A stretch of DNA of 64,000 nucleotides from Parapedobacter sp964498395 (GCA_964498395.1 CAZCHE010000004.1:62001-126000), one strand, 5' to 3'; shown: positions 15,863 through 25,133, counted from the stretch's first letter. The notes: generated by a model from the letters alone, not told the origin. Translations and numbers: made by a program.

Positions 15863-18379
15863 ATGAATAAAAAAACAATCGTTATTATAGGCAATGGTAT
15901 GGTTGGATATAAATTTTGTGAAAAAATCACCGATATATCCGATGATTTTAACCTTGTGGTGTTCGGGGAGGAGTCCAGACGAGCCTACGACCGTGTCCAT
16001 CTTAGCGATTATGTCAATAAATCGGCTGCAGACGACCTTTATTTGTGCAAAAGTGATTGGTATCGCTCAAAAAACATCAATTTATACCTCGGTGACCCGA
16101 TAATGGCCATCGATAGGTCGACCAAAACCGTCCTTTCGTCAAATGGTATCAGGATTACATACGATTTTCTGGTGTTGGCTACTGGTTCCGCGGCTTTTGT
16201 GCCCGATATCCCAGGGGTACATCAGGAAGGCGTATTTGTGTACCGAACCATCGAGGATTTGGATGCGATAAAATCTTATGCAGCATCCGTCCGTAGCGGA
16301 GCGGTGCTTGGCGGTGGGCTCTTGGGCCTGGAGGCGGCGAAGGCGTTGATGGACCTAGGTGTGCCGTCCGTGGCGGTCGTTGAGGCCGCACCTCGGTTGA
16401 TGCCTCGACAGGTTGACGATTTGGGTGGTAATATACTGCAGTGCAAACTAGCGGAGTTAGGGCTGACGATACATACGGGCCAGCGAACCCAAAGTGTGGA
16501 TGGGGATGGCAGAGTGAGAGCACTGCGCTTCGACGACGGATCGGTAATGGATACGGAGATGCTGGTGATTTCGGCAGGCATCCGGCCGCGCGATGAGTTG
16601 GCGAAGCATTGCGGGATTGAAGTGGGCGAGCGAGGTGGGATCGTCGTCAATGAATACATGCAGACCAGTGACCCATCCGTCTTCGCTATCGGCGAATGTG
16701 CGTTATTCGATGATACGATTTACGGACTGGTGGCGCCGGGATATGAAATGGCGGATGTAGCCGTTGCAAAAATCTGTGGCCACAATAAAGTGTTCCGTCG
16801 GTTTGACATGAGCACGAAATTGAAATTGGTGGGTGTGGAGGTGGCTAGCTTCGGGGATCCATTCATCGAGGAACCATACGCGCGTACCATTGTGTTTGAA
16901 GATAAACACCAAGGGATTTACAAACGCTTAAACATCAGTAGCGATGGTAAATATTTGTTGGGGGGTGTATTGGTGGGCGATGCTGAGCGCTATAACTTGC
17001 TGCTGCAAACGGTCAACAATCAATTGGTGCTGCCGGAGAATCCCGGCGATTTGATGATGTCAGCCACGGAGAAGGGTGGTGCGTCTGATAGCGCCGGTGG
17101 CTTATCGGCGCTACCCGATAGTGCGCTGATATGCAGCTGCGAGGGCGTGACCAAAGCGGATATCTGCCGAGCGGTGACGGAAGACGAGTGTGAGAGCGCT
17201 GATGCGGTAAAGAAATGTACCAAAGCGGGTTCGGGCTGTGGGGGCTGCGTGCCCATGGTGAAGGACTTGGTTGCTGCCGCGATGAAACAGCAAGGGAAGT
17301 ACATTCGCAATGTGGTGTGCGAACATTTTGCGTTGAGCCGTCAAGAACTCTACGACCTCATCAAAATACATGGCATGGAAAGCTACGACGAGGTGTTGGA
17401 CACCCTCGGGCAGGGAGACGGTTGCGAGGTGTGCAAACCGCTGGTATCATCGTTGCTGGCCAGTATTTGGAACGACATGATCCTCCGTAAGGGGAATGAT
17501 ACCGCACAAGATAGCAACGACCGATTCTTGGCCAACATTCAGAAAGGGGGCACATATTCCGTTGTTCCCCGTATCCCCGGTGGGGAAATTACACCAGATA
17601 AGTTGGTGGTCATCGGAGCGGTCGCAAAGAAGTATGGATTGTATACCAAAATAACCGGTGCGCAGCGCATCGACATGTTCGGGGCGTACTTGAATGACCT
17701 GCCCCTGATTTGGGAAGAGCTGATTGCCGCCGGATTCGAGAGCGGCCATGCGTACGGAAAGGCGTTGCGTACCGTAAAAAGTTGTGTGGGAAGCACTTGG
17801 TGCCGTTTTGGATTGCACGATAGCGTGTCATATGCCATCCGGATAGAAGAACGGTACCGTGGATTAAGGGCTCCACATAAGATCAAATCGGCTGTAAGCG
17901 GCTGCATCCGGGAATGTGCGGAGGCCCAGAGTAAGGATTTCGGAATCATCGCCACGGAAAAGGGGTGGAACCTGTACGTATGCGGGAATGGGGGCAGCAA
18001 GCCCCAACATGCATTACTCCTTGCGTCTGATATCGATAGCGAAACCTGTATCAAGTATATCGACCGGTTTCTGATGTTCTATATCCAGACCGCTGACCCG
18101 CTGACGCGGACAGCCACTTGGCTCAACAAGATGGAGGGCGGGATAGATTACCTGCGTAATGTGGTGGTCAATGACAGCCTGGGGATGGCCCAGCAATGGG
18201 AGGCCGAAATGGATGCCCGGGCCGCGGCCTATGCTTGCGAATGGAAAGCCGCTGTGGAAGATCCGGAAATCAGGAAGCGATTCAACCATTTCATCAATGC
18301 GCCCGGAGAAAAGGATCCGTCCGTGAAATTCGAGGAAATGCGTGGGCAGAAAAAAGCCGCTGATTGGACACTGGCCTAA
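15863..18379 (+). CDS. nirB: NADH-dependent nitrite reductase, large subunit
   Basis: Reduces nitrite to ammonium with NADH in the cytoplasm. The 838 residues run: FAD domain (VIIGNGMVGYKFCEKI), NAD domain (GAVLGGGLLGLEAAKAL), a BFD-like [2Fe-2S] domain (C-x-C in ICSCEGV, then CTKAGSGCGGC), a degenerate second BFD-like unit ending GCEVCKPLV, the ferredoxin-like half, and the siroheme/[4Fe-4S] motif (SCVGSTWCRFG and SGCIRECAEA). Length is normal. It heads an operon with nirD and nirC. The first about 80 codons are distinctly more AT-rich than the rest. Confidence 0.96.
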   Translation: MNKKTIVIIGNGMVGYKFCEKITDISDDFNLVVFGEESRRAYDRVHLSDYVNKSAADDLYLCKSDWYRSKNINLYLGDPIMAIDRSTKTVLSSNGIRITYDFLVLATGSAAFVPDIPGVHQEGVFVYRTIEDLDAIKSYAASVRSGAVLGGGLLGLEAAKALMDLGVPSVAVVEAAPRLMPRQVDDLGGNILQCKLAELGLTIHTGQRTQSVDGDGRVRALRFDDGSVMDTEMLVISAGIRPRDELAKHCGIEVGERGGIVVNEYMQTSDPSVFAIGECALFDDTIYGLVAPGYEMADVAVAKICGHNKVFRRFDMSTKLKLVGVEVASFGDPFIEEPYARTIVFEDKHQGIYKRLNISSDGKYLLGGVLVGDAERYNLLLQTVNNQLVLPENPGDLMMSATEKGGASDSAGGLSALPDSALICSCEGVTKADICRAVTEDECESADAVKKCTKAGSGCGGCVPMVKDLVAAAMKQQGKYIRNVVCEHFALSRQELYDLIKIHGMESYDEVLDTLGQGDGCEVCKPLVSSLLASIWNDMILRKGNDTAQDSNDRFLANIQKGGTYSVVPRIPGGEITPDKLVVIGAVAKKYGLYTKITGAQRIDMFGAYLNDLPLIWEELIAAGFESGHAYGKALRTVKSCVGSTWCRFGLHDSVSYAIRIEERYRGLRAPHKIKSAVSGCIRECAEAQSKDFGIIATEKGWNLYVCGNGGSKPQHALLLASDIDSETCIKYIDRFLMFYIQTADPLTRTATWLNKMEGGIDYLRNVVVNDSLGMAQQWEAEMDARAAAYACEWKAAVEDPEIRKRFNHFINAPGEKDPSVKFEEMRGQKKAADWTLA

Positions 18380-18434
18380 CGGCTGACAACGCTGACTTCG
18401 TGTTAATAAGTTACTCATTTCAAATCAATATATC

Positions 18435-18782
18435 ATGGAAACCATAAGAACAACAGAATGGCTAGCCGCATGCCGCGTGGAAGATGTCACAAAAAACGGT
18501 GGCGTATGTGTCAGGCATGGCGATGAACAAATCGCATTGTTTTACTTCACTAGGCGCAACGAATGGTATGCTACCCAAAATGAATGTCCGCATAAACGGC
18601 AAATGGCGTTGAGCCGTGGAATGCTTGGTTCGGTGGGAGAGGAGCCGAAAATTGCCTGTCCGTTTCATAAAAAGACCTTCTCGCTGGCTTCTGGGGAATG
18701 CCTTACCGGTGATGAGTGTGCGATAAAAACGTATCCCGTCAAAGTCGAGGATGGGCTAGTATATATCGGACTGGATAATTGA
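18435..18782 (+). CDS. nirD: Nitrite reductase small subunit, Rieske-type
   Basis: Small partner of NirB, 115 residues. It keeps a complete Rieske ligand set: C51-P-H53 and C75-P-F-H78, so it may carry a [2Fe-2S] cluster, whereas E. coli NirD has lost the ligands. It is 55 bases downstream of nirB and 30 bases upstream of nirC in the same direction. Confidence 0.92.
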   Translation: METIRTTEWLAACRVEDVTKNGGVCVRHGDEQIALFYFTRRNEWYATQNECPHKRQMALSRGMLGSVGEEPKIACPFHKKTFSLASGECLTGDECAIKTYPVKVEDGLVYIGLDN

Positions 18783-18812
18783 TTTAACAACGGGAACTAA
18801 ACACAATTGACA

Positions 18813-19631
18813 ATGGACTATATTAATCCTAAAGAAGTAGCGGGGGCCATGATGACCGCCGCTGTCAATAAATCTGGGCTTTCTATCAAAGATTTGCTTA
18901 TCCGTAGCATGCTGTCCGGAGCCCTGCTGGCCATATCCGTGACATTGGCTAACTTGGCTACCGCACAGACAGGTTTGAGCCTGATTGGAGCGTTTGTCTT
19001 TCCTGTTGGCTTCGTGATCATTGTCATCCTTGGTCTCGAGTTAGTTACCGGTAGCTTTTCACTGGTGCCGTTGGCTTGGTTTGAGAAGAAAATCTCCGGT
19101 GCGGTGATGATGAAAAACCTGATGTGGGTCTTTTTGGGTAACCTGGTGGGTAGCGTGCTGTTTGCCGTCATGTTTTGGGCGGCCTCTACCGATGGTGGGC
19201 AAGCCGGTCAATTGGGTGCCATCGAACAATTGCTGGTCAACGCGAGCGAGAAAAAAACCATCGGCTATGCAGCGCATGGCGCTTCGGGGCTGTTTTCGGC
19301 GTTCATCAAGGCGGTCTTGTGCAATTGGATGGTATGCATGGGGGTGGTGATGTCGATGACCTCAAAGTCTACATTGGGTAAGATATTGGCCGCAGGCATC
19401 CCGATATTCATCTTCTTTGCACTCGGGTATGAGCACGCGGTGGTTAACATGTTTGTCATTCCCGCAGGGATGATGTTCGGTGCAAACGTATCGGTTGCCG
19501 ACTGGTGGCTCTTCAACCAACTGATTGTAACGGCAGGCAATATTGTCGGTGGTCTTTTGTTTACCGGCATGGCTATTTATTACACGCATGGCGAAAAGGG
19601 AGGGAATGTTCCCTCTACAGCTAATCATTGA
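18813..19631 (+). CDS. nirC: Formate/nitrite transporter (FNT) family, nitrite channel
   Basis: A pentameric inner-membrane channel importing nitrite. The 272 residues show six membrane helices and FNT signatures: LSGALLAISVTLAN early, LVTGSF in helix 2-3, NLVGSV, KAVLCNWMVC, and the conserved GYEHAVVNMF. Position after nirBD supports nitrite rather than formate as substrate. The ATG at 18813 is used instead of the TTG at 18807. Confidence 0.93.
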   Translation: MDYINPKEVAGAMMTAAVNKSGLSIKDLLIRSMLSGALLAISVTLANLATAQTGLSLIGAFVFPVGFVIIVILGLELVTGSFSLVPLAWFEKKISGAVMMKNLMWVFLGNLVGSVLFAVMFWAASTDGGQAGQLGAIEQLLVNASEKKTIGYAAHGASGLFSAFIKAVLCNWMVCMGVVMSMTSKSTLGKILAAGIPIFIFFALGYEHAVVNMFVIPAGMMFGANVSVADWWLFNQLIVTAGNIVGGLLFTGMAIYYTHGEKGGNVPSTANH

Positions 19632-19638
19632 TAACGCC

Positions 19639-20046
19639 ATGTTGACTGTAAAATGGAAAGCAGCACTATTGGGAGTGATAGCATGTTGCGTATTGCAGGG
19701 GGAAACATTTGGACAAACGGCACCATTGCATGCGTCGGTTTTCGACGGGATCATCGTGGCAGGATATGCCAATAACGGGGCTTACATCAACTGTACGGGG
19801 CCTGCTATTAAATATAGCCGACAGTCGTTTACCGTCATGGCGGGGCTATTGCCAACGTTACTGTTCAAGCAGGAGGAAAAACGCGATGATGTACCCCGGA
19901 ATGCTGCCGTGATGCCGACGTTGGGTTTCGGGTTAACCGCGATTTACCGTCGGTTTGCCATCCAACTGCCGACGTTTTATACACCCAAAACCAACGTGGA
20001 TGATGGTAAGTGGAAACCGGGCATCGGTGTAGGGTATCGATTTTAA
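19639..20046 (+). CDS. Small secreted, possibly outer-membrane beta protein
   Basis: A 135-residue protein with a signal peptide (AALLGVIACCVLQGETFGQ) and an alternating beta-rich body ending GVGYRF, the aromatic terminus of outer-membrane barrels. It begins 7 bases after nirC, so it is the last gene of the nir operon. I do not recognise a named family; a role in nitrite passage through the outer membrane is possible but unsupported. Confidence 0.65.
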   Translation: MLTVKWKAALLGVIACCVLQGETFGQTAPLHASVFDGIIVAGYANNGAYINCTGPAIKYSRQSFTVMAGLLPTLLFKQEEKRDDVPRNAAVMPTLGFGLTAIYRRFAIQLPTFYTPKTNVDDGKWKPGIGVGYRF

Positions 20047-20060
20047 ATGAGGGAGTCAAA

Positions 20061-20104
20061 AGCAAGGCATGGTCCGCTAACCCAAGTATGCGGACCGCTT
20101 TTGC
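20061..20104. terminator. Bidirectional terminator between nir operon and crp/fnr
   Basis: A 7-bp GC stem GGTCCGC/GCGGACC (20071-20077, 20090-20096) is extended by complementary AGCAA/TTGCT-type flanks with T and A tails. It lies between convergent genes and can serve both. Confidence 0.75.
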
Positions 20105-20797
20105 TCAATTTACTTGCGCCACTGCAAACGCGGAGAGTGCTACCGGATCTTCAATGCGGATTTGCTTGCCTTCCACCGCAATCAGCTTTTCTCGGGTGAG
20201 TTCATTCAGCATCCGGAATAACGATTCATATGTCGTGCCCACGTACGAGGCCAAATCTTGCTTGCTCAATTGGATGTCTATAAATCCTGAGACGGTCGTG
20301 CCAAATTCATCCCGTAACCTCAAGATTGCCAGTGCCAGCCGTTGCTTGACGGTCATGTGAACGAGGTTGTACATCCGCTGCTCCGACTCCCGCAGTTCAT
20401 CCGCATAAAACAACATCAGTTGGTGCGTTAGCTCTGCGTTGACTTTAAGCGTGGAGATAAAAAAATCCAACTCCACAAAACAAACGTGGGTGGGTTCCAG
20501 TGTGGTGGCCGAGATCGGAAAGACATTGTCTTTCGTCGTAAAACCGCGGTGCCCTACAATTGCACCGCTATGCGCAAACCGAACGATGAGTTCCTTGTCG
20601 CCCCATTGCTTGTGTACCTTTACCTTCCCTTCGCATACGAAATAGATGCCGTTGACTGGATCACCTTCCTGTATGAACCGCTTGCCCTTCTTCAATTGGA
20701 TATTCGTCACTTTCGAACCTATGAAAGGAACCCACTCCGGCAAAGCATGCCGACACATGAAGCAGGAGGATAAATCACATGGCTTGGTGTGTTTCAA
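20105..20797 (-). CDS. FNR-like Crp-family regulator with predicted [4Fe-4S] sensor
   Basis: Anaerobic transcription regulator. Three Cys sit at the N terminus (C7, C12, C15 in KPCDLSSCFMC) and a fourth at C106 (THVCFVE), closely matching the spacing between Cys29 and Cys122 of E. coli FNR. A cyclic-nucleotide-type beta roll follows, then an HTH with recognition segment TTYESLFRMLNEL that keeps the E-x3-R of FNR. The start is uncertain: an ATG exists at 20908, but the Cys motif needs only the TTG at 20797; the ATG at 20758 would remove the cluster ligands. It is convergent with the nir operon it probably controls. Confidence 0.85.
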   Translation of the reverse strand: MKHTKPCDLSSCFMCRHALPEWVPFIGSKVTNIQLKKGKRFIQEGDPVNGIYFVCEGKVKVHKQWGDKELIVRFAHSGAIVGHRGFTTKDNVFPISATTLEPTHVCFVELDFFISTLKVNAELTHQLMLFYADELRESEQRMYNLVHMTVKQRLALAILRLRDEFGTTVSGFIDIQLSKQDLASYVGTTYESLFRMLNELTREKLIAVEGKQIRIEDPVALSAFAVAQVN

Positions 20798-20989
20798 ATC
20801 GTATCGAATAGTTGAATGACGGAGACTCTGTGCGTATCTTGAAGACGGGGCTGAACCCCATCGGCAACATTGCTGAATCCCAATAGTACAAATAAACAGA
20901 TAAATCAAAAGCCCCGCAACTTTCCGTTATTGGAAAATTCAAAAAAAACAATCAAAACTTGCTTTCTAAAAATATTCCCTTTAAATTTG

Positions 20990-21003
20990 CTATGCAAGCA
21001 TAG
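20990..21003. promoter_or_regulatory. Candidate MarR operator
   Basis: Perfect 14-bp palindrome CTATGCAAGCATAG immediately before the -7 element of marR. A 9-base part (CTTGCATAG) recurs at 21467-21475 before fadN. Position and symmetry suit an autoregulatory MarR site. Confidence 0.65.
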
Positions 21004-21011
21004 TATTTTTG
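21004..21011 (+). promoter_or_regulatory. -7 promoter element of marR
   Basis: TATTTTTG, an exact TAnnTTTG match, 13 bases before the marR ATG and directly abutting the palindrome at 20990-21003. Confidence 0.55.
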
Positions 21012-21024
21012 CAAAACCTAATGT

Positions 21025-21456
21025 ATGAGCGAAGACAACACCATTGATTATTACTTGAAGGCATCATGGCAGTCGGCTGCCAATAAATATAACCAGATAG
21101 CCTCGCGTTTTGGGATTACCCAAGCGACGGGCTATGTGCTCATCAATATCCATAAGGAGGGTACACCGGTATCGCAGATCGCCAACCTCCTCGGGGTGAA
21201 GACGACCAGTTTGTCGCGTATACTCAACAATCTGGAGCAACTGGGGTTTATTTATAGGGAGACCAATAGCGCCGATAAGCGTTCGGTAAAAGTATTCCTG
21301 ACCGATCTGGGCAATGAAAAGCGTGAGATCGCCAAGGACGTTGTCCGTAAATTCAACGCGTATTTGGATGAACACATATCGGGTGAAGAGCGCGATGCGT
21401 TGATCCGGACATTGAAACGCGTGAACCAATTGACGATACAATACAATCCGGAATGA
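21025..21456 (+). CDS. MarR-family transcriptional regulator
   Basis: A 143-residue winged-helix regulator: dimerisation helix, then HTH (SQIANLLGVKTTSLSRILNNLEQLGFI) and wing YRETNSADKRSVKVFLTDLG. It lies 36 bases upstream of fadN in the same direction, so it probably controls the beta-oxidation operon in response to an acyl-CoA or fatty acid, as other MarR/FadR-like regulators do. Ligand is inferred only from context. Confidence 0.92.
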   Translation: MSEDNTIDYYLKASWQSAANKYNQIASRFGITQATGYVLINIHKEGTPVSQIANLLGVKTTSLSRILNNLEQLGFIYRETNSADKRSVKVFLTDLGNEKREIAKDVVRKFNAYLDEHISGEERDALIRTLKRVNQLTIQYNPE

Positions 21457-21466
21457 TAAATCAAGC

Positions 21467-21475
21467 CTTGCATAG
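21467..21475. promoter_or_regulatory. Second MarR half-site within a small hairpin
   Basis: CTTGCATAG repeats nine bases of the operator at 20990-21003. It sits inside the hairpin AAGCCT-TGCAT-AGGCTT (21463-21479) between marR and fadN. Confidence 0.4.
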
Positions 21476-21492
21476 GCTTAACCTTATATATT

Positions 21493-23928
21493 ATGACAAA
21501 CAGCATTAGAAGTATTACAAAGGTAGCCGTATTGGGTTCGGGGGTGATGGGGTCTCGCATTGCCTGCCACTTTGCCAACATTGGGGTGGAAGTACTGCTA
21601 CTGGACATTGTTCCCCGGGAGCTCCTGCCTGCGGAGGAAGCCAAAGGCCTAACGTTGGAGCATCCCGCTGTGCGGAACCGCATTGTCAACCAATCGTTGG
21701 ATACAGCCATCAAGACCAACCCATCGCCGGTTTTCAGTAAAAATGTGGTGAAATTGATCAAGACCGGCAATTTCGACGATGATATGGTCGGTATTGCTGC
21801 AGCCGATTGGATCATCGAAGTGGTGGTCGAACGGCTTGACATCAAAAAGCAGGTGTTTGAACGGGTGGAGCAATACCGCAAGGCAGGCACATTGATCACA
21901 TCAAACACTTCGGGTATCCCCATCCACCTGATGGCCGAAGGGCGTAGCGATGATTTCAAGGCCCATTTCTGCGGTACACATTTTTTCAACCCGCCGCGTT
22001 ACTTACGTTTACTGGAAATCATCCCCACATCCTATACCAAGCCCGAAATCGTTGACTTTTTCATGCACTATGGCGATAAGTTTTTGGGTAAAACTACCGT
22101 CCTCTGTAAGGATACCCCAGCGTTTATCGGTAATCGGATAGGCGTTTATTCCATGCTAGCGCTGACGCACCTGGTGGAACAATTGGGGCTGACGGTAGAA
22201 GAGGTCGACAAGTTTACCGGACCGGCCATGGGGCATCCCAAATCGGCTACCTTCCGTACGGCGGATGTAGTGGGATTGGATACGTTGGTCAATGTCGCGA
22301 ATGGGCTGGCCGAGAATGCCAAAGACGATGAAGCCAAAGGCGTGTTCACCCTACCAAATTACATCCAACAAATGGTGGAGCGGAAATGGCTCGGTGAGAA
22401 AACTAAACAAGGCTTTTATAAGAAGATAAAGGACGACAAAGGCAACAGCGAAATCTTGGCGCTCGACCTGAAAACATTGGAATACCGCAAGCAAGAAAAG
22501 GTGAAATCCACGACACTGGAAGCCACCAAGCCCGTGGATGATATCCGCAAGCGGATGAAGGTCTACGAGCAAGGTACAGATAAAGCAGGAACGTTGTTTC
22601 GCGCCATGCATTATCCACTGTTTGAATACGTATCGCGCCGGATACCGGAAATCACCGATGAGTTTTTCCGCATCGATGATGCCATGCGGGCCGGGTTCGG
22701 TTGGGAGCTGGGGCCATTCGAAGTGTGGGATGCCCTCGGTGTGAAGGAGACGATCGCAAAAATCAAGGCCGAAGAAAAGCGGGTGTCGGGATTTAGCGGG
22801 GAAGTGGCGGATTGGGTACATGACATGCTTGAGGCCGGTCACGATTCCTTCTATCGGATTGAAAACGGCGTCAAGCATTATTACGACATCCAAAGCAAGT
22901 CGTATAAACCGATACCGGGCACGGAGAGTTTCATCATCCTTGATAATATCCGTGAACAAAAGACCGTATGGAAGAATAGCGGGGTAACCATCACCGACCT
23001 GGGTGATGGCATCCTTAACTGCGAGTTCCATACCAAGATGAACACCATCGGTGGCGATGTTATCCAAGGCATCCATAAGGCCATTGATTTAGCGGAGAAA
23101 GACTACCGTGGATTGGTCATCGCCAATGATGGAGCTAACTTCTCGGCTGGGGCTAACATCGGAATGATTTTTATGATGGCTGTGGAGCAGGATTACGACG
23201 AACTGAATATGGCTGTCAAGACCTTCCAGAATACGGCCATGCGCTTGCGCTATTCTTCGATACCGGTAGTGGTGGCACCATTTAACCTCACGCTGGGCGG
23301 TGGGTGCGAATTTTCCATGCATGCCGATTTCGTGCAACTGCATGCCGAAACCTATATGGGGCTTGTCGAGTTTGGCGTGGGTGTAATCCCCGGCGGGGGA
23401 GGCTCTAAAGAGTTTGCGCTGCGGGCTTCGGATGAATTTAAGGAAGGGCAGATTGTACAGCAAGTACTCAAAGACCGTTTCCTCACCATCGGGCAGGCCA
23501 AGGTATCGACATCTGCGGTGGAAGCATTCGAATTGGGCTATTTGCAGGCCGGTAAATATGCCGTCAGCATGAATAGAAGTCGTTTATTGGCCGATGCCAA
23601 GGCAAAGGCCGTTGAATTGGCGGAAGCTGGCTATACGCAACCCGCGCAACGCACGGATATCAAGGTGTTGGGCAAGCAAGGATTGGGAATTGTATACGCG
23701 GGGGCCAACTCCATGCGCGCGGGAAACTATATTTCTGAACATGACCAAAAAATCTCGGAAAAGCTGGGTTGGGTAATTTGCGGTGGAGACTTGTCTTCGC
23801 CTACTGAAGTCTCCGAGCAGTATTTATTGGATATTGAGCGCGAAGCATTTTTGTCGTTATGTGGAGAGCGAAAGACATTGGAACGAATCCAATACATGTT
23901 AACCAAAGGTAAACCATTAAGAAATTAA
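21493..23928 (+). CDS. fadN: 3-hydroxyacyl-CoA dehydrogenase/enoyl-CoA hydratase, FadN-type domain order
   Basis: Bifunctional beta-oxidation enzyme, 811 residues. The dehydrogenase comes first (VAVLGSGVMGSRIACHFA NAD loop; NTSGIPI; catalytic CGTHFFNP), and the enoyl-CoA hydratase part follows (about 510-720: NFSAGANIGM, LGGGCEFSMHAD, VEFGVGVIPGGGG). This order is reversed relative to E. coli FadB and equals FadN of Bacillus. With fadA and fadE directly downstream, it repeats the fadN-A-E arrangement. It lies 3 bases upstream of fadA. Confidence 0.95.
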   Translation: MTNSIRSITKVAVLGSGVMGSRIACHFANIGVEVLLLDIVPRELLPAEEAKGLTLEHPAVRNRIVNQSLDTAIKTNPSPVFSKNVVKLIKTGNFDDDMVGIAAADWIIEVVVERLDIKKQVFERVEQYRKAGTLITSNTSGIPIHLMAEGRSDDFKAHFCGTHFFNPPRYLRLLEIIPTSYTKPEIVDFFMHYGDKFLGKTTVLCKDTPAFIGNRIGVYSMLALTHLVEQLGLTVEEVDKFTGPAMGHPKSATFRTADVVGLDTLVNVANGLAENAKDDEAKGVFTLPNYIQQMVERKWLGEKTKQGFYKKIKDDKGNSEILALDLKTLEYRKQEKVKSTTLEATKPVDDIRKRMKVYEQGTDKAGTLFRAMHYPLFEYVSRRIPEITDEFFRIDDAMRAGFGWELGPFEVWDALGVKETIAKIKAEEKRVSGFSGEVADWVHDMLEAGHDSFYRIENGVKHYYDIQSKSYKPIPGTESFIILDNIREQKTVWKNSGVTITDLGDGILNCEFHTKMNTIGGDVIQGIHKAIDLAEKDYRGLVIANDGANFSAGANIGMIFMMAVEQDYDELNMAVKTFQNTAMRLRYSSIPVVVAPFNLTLGGGCEFSMHADFVQLHAETYMGLVEFGVGVIPGGGGSKEFALRASDEFKEGQIVQQVLKDRFLTIGQAKVSTSAVEAFELGYLQAGKYAVSMNRSRLLADAKAKAVELAEAGYTQPAQRTDIKVLGKQGLGIVYAGANSMRAGNYISEHDQKISEKLGWVICGGDLSSPTEVSEQYLLDIEREAFLSLCGERKTLERIQYMLTKGKPLRN

Positions 23929-23931
23929 GAT

Positions 23932-25107
23932 ATGGAGGCGTATATAATTGCTGGATTCAGGACGGCTGTTGGGAAAGCCCCAAGGGGCGTATTCCGTTTT
24001 ACAAGGGCAGACGATTTGGCTGCGGATGTAATCAAGCATTTGGTGGCATCAGTGCCCAACCTGGATAAGGAGCAGATCGATGATGTCATTGTGGGCAACG
24101 CTACACCTGAAGCAGAGCAAGGGCTAAACATTGGCCGCATGATTTCATTGATGGGATTGGATACGGATAAGGTACCGGGTGTGACGGTAAACCGTTACTG
24201 TGCATCAGGATTGGAAACCATTGCCACGGCGGTTGCTAAAATCAAGGCAGGGATGGCCGATGTGATTATTGCAGGGGGGGTAGAGGTCATGTCGGGCATG
24301 CCGTTTGGCGGATGGAAACTAGTGCCCAATCCGGACGTAGCCAAACACCATCCCGATTGGTATTGGGGGATGGGGCTAACCGCCGAAGCGGTCGCCAAGG
24401 AATACCAGGTGAACCGAGAAGACCAAGATGAGTTTGCCTTGCAGTCACATTTGAAAGCCGTGGAGGCTATCAAAAACGGACACTTGAAAGATGGTGTAGT
24501 GCCGATCACTGTAAAAGAAAACTATCTAGAGGGTGGGAAAAAAATAAAAACTCGTGAATATGTGGTGGATACCGATGAAGGCCCGCGTGCAGATACTGAT
24601 TTAGAGGCGCTCGCCAAACTCAAACCCGTATTTGCGGCGGGGGGAACCGTCACTGCGGGTAATTCCTCGCAGACATCGGATGGTGCAGCGTTTGTGCTGG
24701 TAGTGTCGGAGAAGAAACTGAAAGAACTCAATGTAGCGCCCATCGCCCGTTTGGTCAGCTACGGCGTGGCGGGGGTGCCACCGAGGATTATGGGAATAGG
24801 CCCCATCGAGGCCATCCCGAAAGCACTTCGGCTCGCCGGAATGAAATTGGATGATATGGGCCTCATCGAATTGAACGAGGCGTTTGCTTCGCAGTCGTTG
24901 GCGATTATACGCAAATTGGACATCAATACCGATGTCCTAAATGTAAACGGCGGAGCGATTGCGTTGGGCCACCCATTAGGTTGTACTGGCGCGAAACTGT
25001 CCGTGCAAATTTTCCATGAGTTGAAACGGCGGAACCAAAAATATGGGATGGTCACCATGTGCGTGGGAACAGGGCAGGGTGCTGCTGGGATTTTCGAACT
25101 ATTGTAG
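23932..25107 (+). CDS. fadA: Acetyl-CoA acyltransferase (3-ketoacyl-CoA thiolase)
   Basis: Cleaves 3-ketoacyl-CoA with CoA to release acetyl-CoA. The 391 residues contain the nucleophile Cys90 (NRYCASGLET), NEAFASQSL, GGAIALGHPLGCTGAK (catalytic His) and the C-terminal CVGTGQGAAG Cys. The length is standard. It is flanked by fadN (3 bases) and fadE (26 bases). Confidence 0.96.
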   Translation: MEAYIIAGFRTAVGKAPRGVFRFTRADDLAADVIKHLVASVPNLDKEQIDDVIVGNATPEAEQGLNIGRMISLMGLDTDKVPGVTVNRYCASGLETIATAVAKIKAGMADVIIAGGVEVMSGMPFGGWKLVPNPDVAKHHPDWYWGMGLTAEAVAKEYQVNREDQDEFALQSHLKAVEAIKNGHLKDGVVPITVKENYLEGGKKIKTREYVVDTDEGPRADTDLEALAKLKPVFAAGGTVTAGNSSQTSDGAAFVLVVSEKKLKELNVAPIARLVSYGVAGVPPRIMGIGPIEAIPKALRLAGMKLDDMGLIELNEAFASQSLAIIRKLDINTDVLNVNGGAIALGHPLGCTGAKLSVQIFHELKRRNQKYGMVTMCVGTGQGAAGIFELL

Positions 25108-25133
25108 GAATAAAAAATTAACGATTATAAGTC

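Noticed and set aside
15863..18379. Sulfite reductase instead of nitrite reductase
   Set aside because: The domain order (FAD, NAD, BFD-like, siroheme) and the nirD and nirC neighbours identify NirB.
22351..23076. 241-residue open frame on the minus strand opposite fadN
   Set aside because: It is antisense to a strongly conserved beta-oxidation gene and has no recognisable domain; the frame is a shadow of GC-biased codons.
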